A DNA stretch of 64,000 nucleotides from Pseudomonas delhiensis (GTDB lineage: Bacteria; Pseudomonadota; Gammaproteobacteria; Pseudomonadales; Pseudomonadaceae). The position numbers and the translations under genes were made by a program. Where the stretch lies: the NCBI RefSeq assembly GCF_900187975.1, contig NZ_FZPC01000001.1, forward strand, positions 186,001 through 250,000, read 5' to 3'. Shown here one piece after another: positions 57,374-64,000 of the stretch (its first letter is position 1; every line of letters begins with the position of its first letter). The notes beneath the pieces are model-generated. The model was given only the letters and a program-made list of their open reading frames with translations, made no database searches and was not told where the DNA came from.

Positions 57374-58257
57374 GTCTGCTTTCCCCCGGCCAGCGTTTCC
57401 GTACCGCCCTTGCCGAAGAGAAACCGCTGCAGGTGATCGGTGCGATCAACGCCAACCACGCCCTGCTCGCCAAGCGCGCCGGCTTCAAGGCCATCTACCT
57501 CTCCGGCGGCGGCGTCGCCGCCGGCTCCCTGGGCCTGCCGGACCTGGGGATAAACACCCTGGACGACGTGCTCACCGACGTGCGCCGCATCACCGACGTC
57601 TGCGACCTGCCGCTGCTGGTGGACATCGACACCGGCTTCGGCCCCAGCGCCTTCAACATCGAGCGCACGGTCAAGAGCCTGATCAAGGCCGGCGCCGCCG
57701 CCGCGCACATCGAGGACCAGGTCGGCGCCAAGCGCTGCGGCCACCGTCCGGGCAAGGAAATCGTCTCCACCGAGGAAATGGCCGACCGCGTGAAGGCCGC
57801 CGCCGACGCCAGGACCGATCCGAACTTCTTCCTCATCGCCCGTACCGACGCCATCCAGGCCGAGGGTGTGGACGCCGCCATCGAGCGCTGCCTGCGCTAC
57901 GTGGAAGCCGGTGCCGACGGCATCTTCGCCGAGGCCGCCTACGACCTGCCGACCTACCAGCGCTTCGTCGAGGCCCTGGGCGTGCCGGTGCTGGCCAACA
58001 TCACCGAGTTCGGCGCCACCCCGCTGTTCACCCGCGACGAGCTGGCCTCGGTCGGCGTGGCCATCCAGCTCTACCCGCTGTCGGCCTTCCGCGCCGCCAA
58101 CAAGGCCGCCGAGGCGGTGTACACCGCGATCCGCCAGCAGGGCCATCAGAAAGACGTCATCGACCTGATGCAGACTCGTGCGGAGCTGTACGACCGCATC
58201 GGCTACCACGCCTTCGAGCAGAAGCTCGACGCGCTGTTCGCGGCGAACAAGAAGTAA
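57370..58257 (+). CDS. prpB: 2-methylisocitrate lyase
   Basis: A 295-residue lyase cleaving 2-methylisocitrate to pyruvate and succinate. The isocitrate-lyase superfamily active-site signature is [10 protein letters not shown] (about 121-130), with VDIDTGFG (about 85-92) for Mg2+ and HIEDQ before it, and a late [11 protein letters not shown] specific to PrpB. Normal length. It starts inside the GntR stop codon (ATGA), so regulator and enzyme are coupled. prpC follows after 127 bp. Confidence 0.96.
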   Translation: MSLLSPGQRFRTALAEEKPLQVIGAINANHALLAKRAGFKAIYLSGGGVAAGSLGLPDLGINTLDDVLTDVRRITDVCDLPLLVDIDTGFGPSAFNIERTVKSLIKAGAAAAHIEDQVGAKRCGHRPGKEIVSTEEMADRVKAAADARTDPNFFLIARTDAIQAEGVDAAIERCLRYVEAGADGIFAEAAYDLPTYQRFVEALGVPVLANITEFGATPLFTRDELASVGVAIQLYPLSAFRAANKAAEAVYTAIRQQGHQKDVIDLMQTRAELYDRIGYHAFEQKLDALFAANKK

Positions 58258-58384
58258 AGCGGCTTCAGGCGGCAGGCTATAGGCTGCAGGACAAAGCGCC
58301 CGGCCTGCCGCCACCGACTCGAAATGCCAGGCCGCAGTGCCTGCGGAACAAGAACAAGCAACCGGATTCGTGAGGAGAGATACG

Positions 58385-59545
58385 ATGAGCGCTACCGCCG
58401 AAACCACCACCGGCTTCAAGCCGAAGAAATCCGTGGCCCTGAGCGGCACCGCCGCCGGCAACACCGCCCTGTGCACCGTCGGCCGCACCGGCAACGACCT
58501 GCACTACCGTGGCTATGACGTGCTCGACTTCGCCAATCGCTGCGAATTCGAGGAAATCGCCCACCTGCTGGTCCACGGCAAGCTGCCGAACGTGGCCGAG
58601 CTGGCCGGCTACAAGGCCAGGCTGAAGGCCCTGCGCGGCCTGCCGGCGGGCGTCAAGGCCGCCCTGGAAACCCTGCCGCCCTCGGCCCACCCGATGGACG
58701 TGATGCGCACCGCCGTCTCCGTGCTGGGCTGCCTGTCGCCCGAGAAGGACGACCACAACCACCCCGGCGCCCGCGACATCGCCGACAAGCTGATGGCCTC
58801 CCTCGGCTCGGCGCTGCTGTACTGGTACCACTACAGCCACAACGGCAAGCGCATCGACGTGGAGACCGACGACGACTCCATCGGCGGCCACTTCCTGCAC
58901 CTGCTGCACGGCGAGAAGCCGCGCGAGTCCTGGGTGCGCGCCATGCACACCTCGCTGAACCTGTACGCCGAGCACGAGTTCAACGCCTCCACCTTCACCT
59001 CGCGCGTCATCGCCGGCACCGGCTCGGACATGTACTCCTGCATCGCCGGCGCCATCGGCGCCCTGCGCGGCCCGAAACACGGCGGCGCCAACGAGGTGGC
59101 CTTCGAGATCCAGAAGCGCTACGACAACCCGGACGAGGCGGAAGCCGACATCCGCGCCCGCGTCGAGAAGAAGGAAGTGGTGATCGGCTTCGGCCACCCG
59201 GTCTACACCGTGTCCGACCCGCGCAACAAGGTGATCAAGGAAGTCGCCCGGCAGCTCTCCGAGGAGCAGAAGAACAGCAAGATGTTCGACATCGCCGAGC
59301 GCCTGGAAAGCGTGATGTGGGAAATCAAGAAGATGTTCCCCAACCTCGACTGGTTCAGCGCCGTCAGCTACCACATGATGGGCGTGCCCACCGCCATGTT
59401 CACCCCGCTGTTCGTGATCGCCCGCACCGCCGGCTGGTCCGCCCACGTCATCGAGCAGCGCATCGACGGCAAGATCATCCGCCCGAGCGCCAACTACACC
59501 GGTCCCGAGGACCTGAAGTTCGTGCCGCTCAAGGATCGCCCCTGA
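58385..59545 (+). CDS. prpC: 2-methylcitrate synthase
   Basis: A 386-residue citrate-synthase-fold enzyme condensing propionyl-CoA with oxaloacetate. Catalytic His residues are in GPKHGGANE and [12 protein letters not shown], and the Asp in [13 protein letters not shown], with the [19 protein letters not shown] block of the PrpC/short citrate-synthase group. The ATG at 58385 is preceded by GAGGAGAGA. Part of the prp operon; acnD starts 3 nt after the stop. Confidence 0.95.
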   Translation: MSATAETTTGFKPKKSVALSGTAAGNTALCTVGRTGNDLHYRGYDVLDFANRCEFEEIAHLLVHGKLPNVAELAGYKARLKALRGLPAGVKAALETLPPSAHPMDVMRTAVSVLGCLSPEKDDHNHPGARDIADKLMASLGSALLYWYHYSHNGKRIDVETDDDSIGGHFLHLLHGEKPRESWVRAMHTSLNLYAEHEFNASTFTSRVIAGTGSDMYSCIAGAIGALRGPKHGGANEVAFEIQKRYDNPDEAEADIRARVEKKEVVIGFGHPVYTVSDPRNKVIKEVARQLSEEQKNSKMFDIAERLESVMWEIKKMFPNLDWFSAVSYHMMGVPTAMFTPLFVIARTAGWSAHVIEQRIDGKIIRPSANYTGPEDLKFVPLKDRP

Positions 59546-59548
59546 ACA

Positions 59549-62173
59549 ATGGTGAATAGCCTCATGAACAGCCAATACCGTAAAAGCCTGCCCGGCACAC
59601 AACTGGACTACTTCGATGCCCGCGCGGCCGTCGAAGAGATCCAGGCTGGTGCCTGGGACAAACTCCCGTACACCTCGCGCGTGCTGGCCGAGCAACTGGT
59701 GCGCCGCTGCGAGCCGGAACTGCTGACTGCCGCGCTGGAACAACTGATCTACCGCAAGCGCGACCTCGACTTCCCCTGGTACCCGGCGCGCGTGGTCTGC
59801 CACGACATCCTCGGCCAGACCGCGCTGGTCGACCTGGCCGGCCTGCGCGACGCCATCGCCGACCAGGGCGGCGACCCGTCCAAGGTCAACCCGGTGGTGC
59901 CGACGCAACTGATCGTCGACCACTCCCTGGCCGTGGAAGCCCCCGGCTTCGACCCCGAGGCCTTCGAGAAGAACCGCGCCATCGAGGACCGTCGCAACGA
60001 GGACCGCTTCCACTTCATCGAGTGGACCAAGACCGCGTTCAAGAACGTCGACGTGATCCCCGCCGGCAACGGCATCATGCACCAGATCAACCTGGAGAAG
60101 ATGAGCCCGGTGATCCAGGCGCGCGGCGGCGTGGCCTTCCCCGACACCTGTGTCGGCACCGACTCGCACACCCCGCACGTGGACGCCCTGGGGGTGATCG
60201 CCATCGGCGTCGGCGGCCTGGAAGCCGAGACCGTGATGCTCGGCCACCCGTCGATGATGCGCCTGCCCGACATCGTCGGCGTCGAGCTGACCGGCAAGCG
60301 CCAGCCCGGCATCACCGCCACCGACATCGTCCTGGCGTTGACCGAGTTCCTGCGCAAGGAGCGCGTGGTGGGGGCCTACGTCGAGTTCTTCGGCGAAGGC
60401 GCCGACAGCCTGACCATCGGCGACCGCGCGACCATCTCCAACATGTGCCCGGAATACGGCGCCACCGCCGCGATGTTCTACATCGACGGCCAGACCATCG
60501 ACTACCTCAAGCTCACCGGCCGCGAGCCGGAGCAGGTGGCGCTGGTGGAGAACTACGCGAAGACCCTCGGCCTGTGGGCCGACGCCCTGAAGACCGCCGA
60601 GTACGAGCGCGTGCTCAGCTTCGACCTGGGCAGCGTGGTGCGCAACATGGCCGGCCCGTCCAACCCGCACCGCCGCCTGCCGACCTCGGCGCTGGCCGAG
60701 CGCGGCATCGCCGACGAGGCCAAGCTGGAGTCCGGCCGCGATGAAGAAGCCCATGGCCTGATGCCCGACGGCGCGGTGATCATCGCCGCCATCACCAGCT
60801 GCACCAACACCTCCAACCCGCGCAACGTGGTCGCCGCCGGCCTGCTGGCGAAGAAGGCCAACGCGCTGGGCCTGGTGCGCAAGCCCTGGGTGAAGACCTC
60901 CTTCGCGCCGGGTTCCAAGGTCGCCAGGCTGTACCTGGAAGAGGCCGGCCTGCTGACCGAGCTGGAGAAACTCGGCTTCGGCATCGTCGCCTACGCCTGC
61001 ACTACCTGCAACGGCATGTCCGGGGCGCTGGAGCCGAAGATCCAGCAGGAAATCATCGACCGCGACCTGTACGCCACCGCCGTGCTCTCGGGCAACCGCA
61101 ACTTCGACGGGCGCATCCACCCCTACGCCAAGCAGGCCTTCCTCGCCTCGCCGCCGCTGGTGGTGGCCTACGCCATCGCCGGCACCGTGCGCTTCGACAT
61201 CGAGCAGGACCCGCTGGGCACCGACGCCAACGGCAACCCCATCACCCTGAAGGACCTGTGGCCGTCCGACGAAGAGATCGATGCCATCGTCGCCAGCAGC
61301 GTGAAGCCGGAACAGTTCCGCCAGGTGTACATCCCGATGTTCGACCTGGGCAGCGTGAAGGAAGCCGACAGCCCGCTGTACGACTGGCGCCCGATGTCCA
61401 CCTACATCCGCCGCCCGCCGTACTGGGAAGGCGCGCTGGCCGGCGAGCGCACGCTCAAGGGCATGCTGCCGCTGGCGATCCTGCCGGACAACATCACCAC
61501 CGACCACCTGTCGCCGTCCAACGCCATCCTGATGAACTCGGCCGCTGGTGAGTACCTGCACAAGATGGGCCTGCCGGAGGAGGACTTCAACTCCTACGCC
61601 ACCCACCGCGGCGACCACCTGACCGCGCAGCGCGCCACCTTCGCCAACCCGCAACTGGTCAACGAGATGGCCGTGGTCGATGGCCAGGTGAAGAAGGGCT
61701 CGCTGGCCCGCGTGGAGCCCGAAGGCAAGGTGATGCGCATGTGGGAAGCCATCGAGACCTACATGAACCGCAAGCAGAACCTGATCATCGTCGCCGGCGC
61801 CGACTACGGCCAGGGCTCGTCCCGCGACTGGGCGGCCAAGGGCGTGCGCCTGGCCGGGGTGGAAGTGATCGTGGCCGAGGGCTTCGAGCGCATCCACCGC
61901 ACCAACCTGGTGGGCATGGGCGTGCTGCCGGTGGAGTTCAAGCCGGGCACCACGCGCCTGACCCTGGGCCTGGACGGCACCGAGACCTACGACATCGAAG
62001 GTGAACTGTCGCCGCGCTGCGACCTGACCCTGGTGGTCAACCGGCGCAACGGTGAAGTGGTCCGGGTACCGGTGACCTGCCGCCTCGACACCGCCGCCGA
62101 CGTCAGCGTGTACAAGGCCGGCGGCGTGCTGCAGCGCTTCGCCAAGGACTTCCTCGAGTCGTCCGCGGCGTGA
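59549..62173 (+). CDS. acnD: Fe/S-dependent 2-methyl-cis-aconitate hydratase/aconitase-like AcnD
   Basis: An 874-residue aconitase-superfamily enzyme acting with PrpF in the PrpD-independent route, dehydrating 2-methylcitrate. The 4Fe-4S ligands are in SCTNTSNPRN (about 417) and CTTCNG (about 484-489). The substrate region has GTDSHTPHVDALG (about 205-217), and the C-terminal swivel domain includes GADYGQGSSRDWAAKG (about 750-765). Either ATG at 59549 or 59564 (MNSQYRKSLPG) could be the start; the second gives the usual AcnD N-terminus. It lies 3 nt after prpC. A REP hairpin lies between it and prpF. Confidence 0.95.
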   Translation: MVNSLMNSQYRKSLPGTQLDYFDARAAVEEIQAGAWDKLPYTSRVLAEQLVRRCEPELLTAALEQLIYRKRDLDFPWYPARVVCHDILGQTALVDLAGLRDAIADQGGDPSKVNPVVPTQLIVDHSLAVEAPGFDPEAFEKNRAIEDRRNEDRFHFIEWTKTAFKNVDVIPAGNGIMHQINLEKMSPVIQARGGVAFPDTCVGTDSHTPHVDALGVIAIGVGGLEAETVMLGHPSMMRLPDIVGVELTGKRQPGITATDIVLALTEFLRKERVVGAYVEFFGEGADSLTIGDRATISNMCPEYGATAAMFYIDGQTIDYLKLTGREPEQVALVENYAKTLGLWADALKTAEYERVLSFDLGSVVRNMAGPSNPHRRLPTSALAERGIADEAKLESGRDEEAHGLMPDGAVIIAAITSCTNTSNPRNVVAAGLLAKKANALGLVRKPWVKTSFAPGSKVARLYLEEAGLLTELEKLGFGIVAYACTTCNGMSGALEPKIQQEIIDRDLYATAVLSGNRNFDGRIHPYAKQAFLASPPLVVAYAIAGTVRFDIEQDPLGTDANGNPITLKDLWPSDEEIDAIVASSVKPEQFRQVYIPMFDLGSVKEADSPLYDWRPMSTYIRRPPYWEGALAGERTLKGMLPLAILPDNITTDHLSPSNAILMNSAAGEYLHKMGLPEEDFNSYATHRGDHLTAQRATFANPQLVNEMAVVDGQVKKGSLARVEPEGKVMRMWEAIETYMNRKQNLIIVAGADYGQGSSRDWAAKGVRLAGVEVIVAEGFERIHRTNLVGMGVLPVEFKPGTTRLTLGLDGTETYDIEGELSPRCDLTLVVNRRNGEVVRVPVTCRLDTAADVSVYKAGGVLQRFAKDFLESSAA

Positions 62174-62218
62174 TGTAACGGCTCCGGCCCGCACGAGCGG
62201 CGGGCCGGCACCAATCCT

Positions 62219-62285
62219 GTAGGAGCGAGCTTGCTCGCGACCCCATCCCCGCTGCGGGGCCGTTCGCGAGCAAGCTCGCTCCTAC
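62219..62285. repeat. Inverted REP pair inside the prp operon
   Basis: GTAGGAGCGAGCTTGCTCGC and its inverted partner flank a CCCCGCTGCGGGG hairpin between acnD and prpF. The transcript would form a long stem that may modulate acnD/prpF expression. Confidence 0.9.
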
Positions 62286-62308
62286 GAAAAGCCCACAGGA
62301 CCTGACCC

Positions 62309-63496
62309 ATGCCCCACGTACCCCAAGTGAAAATCCCCGCCACCTACATCCGCGGCGGCACCAGCAAGGGCGTGTTCTTCCGCCTGCAGGACCTGCCCGA
62401 GCGTTGCCAGGTGCCGGGGGAAGCGCGCGACAAGCTGTTCATGCGCGTGATCGGCAGCCCCGACCCGTATTCGGCGCACATCGACGGCATGGGCGGCGCC
62501 ACCTCCAGCACCAGCAAGTGCGTGATCCTGTCGAAAAGCAGCCAGCCCGGCCACGACGTGGACTACCTCTACGGCCAGGTCTCCATCGACAAGGCCTTCG
62601 TCGACTGGAGCGGCAACTGCGGCAACCTCTCCACCGCCGCCGGCGCCTTCGCCATCCACGCCGGCCTGGTCGATCCGGCGCGCATCCCGGACAACGGCAC
62701 CTGCGTGGTGCGCATCTGGCAGGCCAACATCCACAAGACCATCATCGCCCACGTGCCGGTGACCAGCGGCCAGGTCCAGGAGACCGGCGACTTCGAGCTG
62801 GACGGGGTGACCTTCCCCGCCGCCGAGATCGTGCTGGAGTTCCTCGACCCCTCCGACGACGGCGAGGAAGGCGGCTCCATGTTCCCCACCGGCAACCTGG
62901 TGGACGACCTGGAAGTGCCCGGCGTCGGCACCTTCAAGGCGACCATGATCAGCGCCGGCATCCCCACCGTGTTCGTCAACGCCGAGGACATCGGCTACCA
63001 GGGCACCGAACTGCGCGAGGACATCAACTCCGATCCCGAGCAACTGGCGCGCTTCGAGCAGATCCGCATCGCCGGCGCCCTGCGCATGGGCCTGATCAAG
63101 ACACCGGAAGAGGCGGCCACCCGCCAGCACACGCCGAAGATCGCCTTCGTCTCCCCGCCCAAGGACTACCGCACCTCCAGCGGCAAGCAGGTGCAGGCCG
63201 GCGACGTCGACCTGCTGGTGCGCGCGCTGTCCATGGGCAAGCTGCACCATGCCATGATGGGCACCGCCGCCGTGGCCATCGGCACCGCCGCCGCCGTGCC
63301 GGGCACCCTGGTGAACCTGGCCGCCGGTGGCGGCGAGCGCACCGCCGTACGCTTCGGCCACCCCTCCGGCACCCTGCGCGTGGGCGCCGAGGCCAAACGG
63401 GTGGACGGCGAATGGACCGTGACCAAGGCCATCATGAGCCGCAGCGCGCGCATCCTCATGGAAGGCTGGGTGCGGGTGCCGGGCGACGCCTTCTGA
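62309..63496 (+). CDS. prpF: 2-methylaconitate cis-trans isomerase
   Basis: A 395-residue diaminopimelate-epimerase-like isomerase converting 2-methyl-trans-aconitate to the cis form, needed when AcnD rather than PrpD makes the first dehydration. TYIRGGTSKGVFF (about 11-23), DGMGGATSSTSKC (about 59-71) and VDWSGNCGNLSTAAGAF (about 98-114) are the conserved segments; Cys-containing GNCGN is the family's active-site loop. AGGACC precedes the ATG weakly. It is cotranscribed with acnD but separated by the REP hairpin. Confidence 0.95.
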   Translation: MPHVPQVKIPATYIRGGTSKGVFFRLQDLPERCQVPGEARDKLFMRVIGSPDPYSAHIDGMGGATSSTSKCVILSKSSQPGHDVDYLYGQVSIDKAFVDWSGNCGNLSTAAGAFAIHAGLVDPARIPDNGTCVVRIWQANIHKTIIAHVPVTSGQVQETGDFELDGVTFPAAEIVLEFLDPSDDGEEGGSMFPTGNLVDDLEVPGVGTFKATMISAGIPTVFVNAEDIGYQGTELREDINSDPEQLARFEQIRIAGALRMGLIKTPEEAATRQHTPKIAFVSPPKDYRTSSGKQVQAGDVDLLVRALSMGKLHHAMMGTAAVAIGTAAAVPGTLVNLAAGGGERTAVRFGHPSGTLRVGAEAKRVDGEWTVTKAIMSRSARILMEGWVRVPGDAF

Positions 63497-63497
63497 G

Positions 63498-63663
63498 CGT
63501 AGGGCGGATAACGTTCCACGTTATCCGCCGTTTGACCTTGGTTTCAGGCGCGTACCGGGTTTGGCCACGGAGCGCCTGTTTCAAGGCACTCCGGGCTCGG
63601 CCGAGGAGCAGGGCACGAGGTCGGTGTAGCGGCGTATAACCGCGAACGGTTATACGCCCTACG
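63498..63663. repeat. BIME-like element between prpF and prpD
   Basis: The segment is bounded by CGTAGGGCG and its complement CGCCCTACG. The left end has the hairpin GGCGGATAACG / CGTTATCCGCC, the right end GCGTATAACCG / CGGTTATACGC. The middle shows no reading frame. It separates prpF from prpD within the operon. Confidence 0.85.
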
Positions 63664-63739
63664 TCCGTGATGGCTCCGTTGCCAAGGGTATCCGCCTCCA
63701 GCGTCTAGACTCTCCCGGATTACCGCGAAGGAGCACGCC

Positions 63740-64000
63740 ATGAGCACCAACGCCGATCCGAACACCCGCCCCGACTACGACGTCGTCCTGCAGCAGATCG
63801 CCGACTACGTCCTGACCTACCGCGTCGACTCCGCCGAGGCCCGTGACACCGCGCGGCTGTGCCTGATGGACAGCCTGGCCTGCGCCCTGCTGGCCCTGCG
63901 CTTCCCCGAATGCACCAAGCTGCTCGGCCCCCAGGTGGACGGCACGGTGGTGCCCCACGGCTCGCGGGTGCCGGGCACGCGCTTCTGCCTGGACCCGGTC
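63740..64000 (+). CDS. prpD: 2-methylcitrate dehydratase, 5' part (truncated by window)
   Basis: The first 87 codons of a MmgE/PrpD family protein. The pattern RPDYDVVLQQIADYVLTYRV, then ARLCLMDSLACALLAL and GPQVDGTVVPHGSRVPGT matches the PrpD N-terminus, which dehydrates 2-methylcitrate to 2-methyl-cis-aconitate. AAGGAGC lies 6-7 nt before the ATG. The frame is open to the window end; the remaining about 400 residues lie outside. The operon thus has both the AcnD/PrpF and PrpD routes. Confidence 0.93.
   Translation, partial: MSTNADPNTRPDYDVVLQQIADYVLTYRVDSAEARDTARLCLMDSLACALLALRFPECTKLLGPQVDGTVVPHGSRVPGTRFCLDPV

Noticed and set aside
58277-62194. About 1,300-codon minus-strand frame opposite prpC and acnD
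   Set aside because: Antisense shadow of strongly biased genes; no motif, and no start signal.

Overview
The window is a GC-rich chromosomal segment from a Pseudomonas related to P. aeruginosa. The evidence is gene content and order: the ackA-pta/slyD/OYE/DegV/glycosyltransferase block, a prpE/MmsR-like/MFS/NalD-like/copZ/copA/cueR block, the aatJQMP-aauSR glutamate/aspartate transport system and a GntR-prpBC-acnD-prpF-prpD operon. Abundant REP/BIME-type palindromes (cores such as GAGCGAGCTTGCTCGCGA) in most long intergenic gaps point the same way. No rRNA, tRNA, CRISPR array, prophage or complete insertion sequence was seen. One MITE-like element is present.

Layout. 1-0.3 kb: an open minus-strand frame without an obvious start leaves the window. 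0.3-4.4 kb: a Tat-exported phosphatase diverges from a GT4 glycosyltransferase, with a Pho-box-like array for each between them; a DegV protein converges on the glycosyltransferase. 4.5-8.5 kb: minus-strand redox genes (old yellow enzyme, TetR regulator, nitroreductase, glutathione peroxidase) and slyD. 8.5-13.2 kb: DUF3565 protein, ackA, pta, acyltransferase. 13.7-20.2 kb: OmpA-type lipoprotein, MBL hydrolase, OruR-like AraC regulator, PF10118 hydrolase, alpha/beta hydrolase, TetR, and an exported protein of unknown function. 20.5-26.9 kb: a MalT-type LuxR regulator, prpE, and a divergent MmsR-like AraC regulator. 27-37.4 kb: Bcr/CflA exporter, RND pump with its adaptor, NalD-like repressor, then copZ, a periplasmic protein, copA and cueR with two CueR-type promoters. 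37.4-38.2 kb: a dense array of structured repeats. 38.2-46.2 kb: eamA, nucleotidyltransferase/RIO kinase pair, a BvgS-like sensor kinase with an HD-GYP response regulator, ada, and a PAP2 phosphatase. 46.2-53.4 kb: the sigma54-dependent aatJQMP transporter and its aauSR two-component system. 53.8-55.8 kb: mqsRA toxin-antitoxin and three small genes of unknown function, two of them tandem paralogues. 55.8-64 kb: a PmtA-like methyltransferase and the methylcitrate operon, cut by the window end inside prpD.

How the genes work together. Propionyl-CoA metabolism is encoded at two places: prpE activates propionate, and prpC, acnD/prpF, prpD and prpB convert propionyl-CoA to pyruvate and succinate. 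The GntR-type regulator is translationally coupled to prpB, and its promoter carries near-palindromic operators. ackA-pta link acetyl-CoA to acetate. AauS/AauR sense acidic amino acids; two TTCGG-N4-CCGAA-like boxes and a -24/-12 promoter precede aatJ. Copper export (copA, copZ, cueR) sits beside a NalD-like regulated efflux pump. The phosphatase and glycosyltransferase at the left end look like phosphate-starvation genes.

The most notable points are the paired Pho-like arrays, the RND pump lying inside a nalD-like locus without an outer-membrane channel, a MITE inserted exactly at the aatJ stop codon, two 98-bp repeat copies 30 kb apart that differ at one base, a modular triple repeat at 37.5-38.1 kb, and the orphan frame at the left edge.
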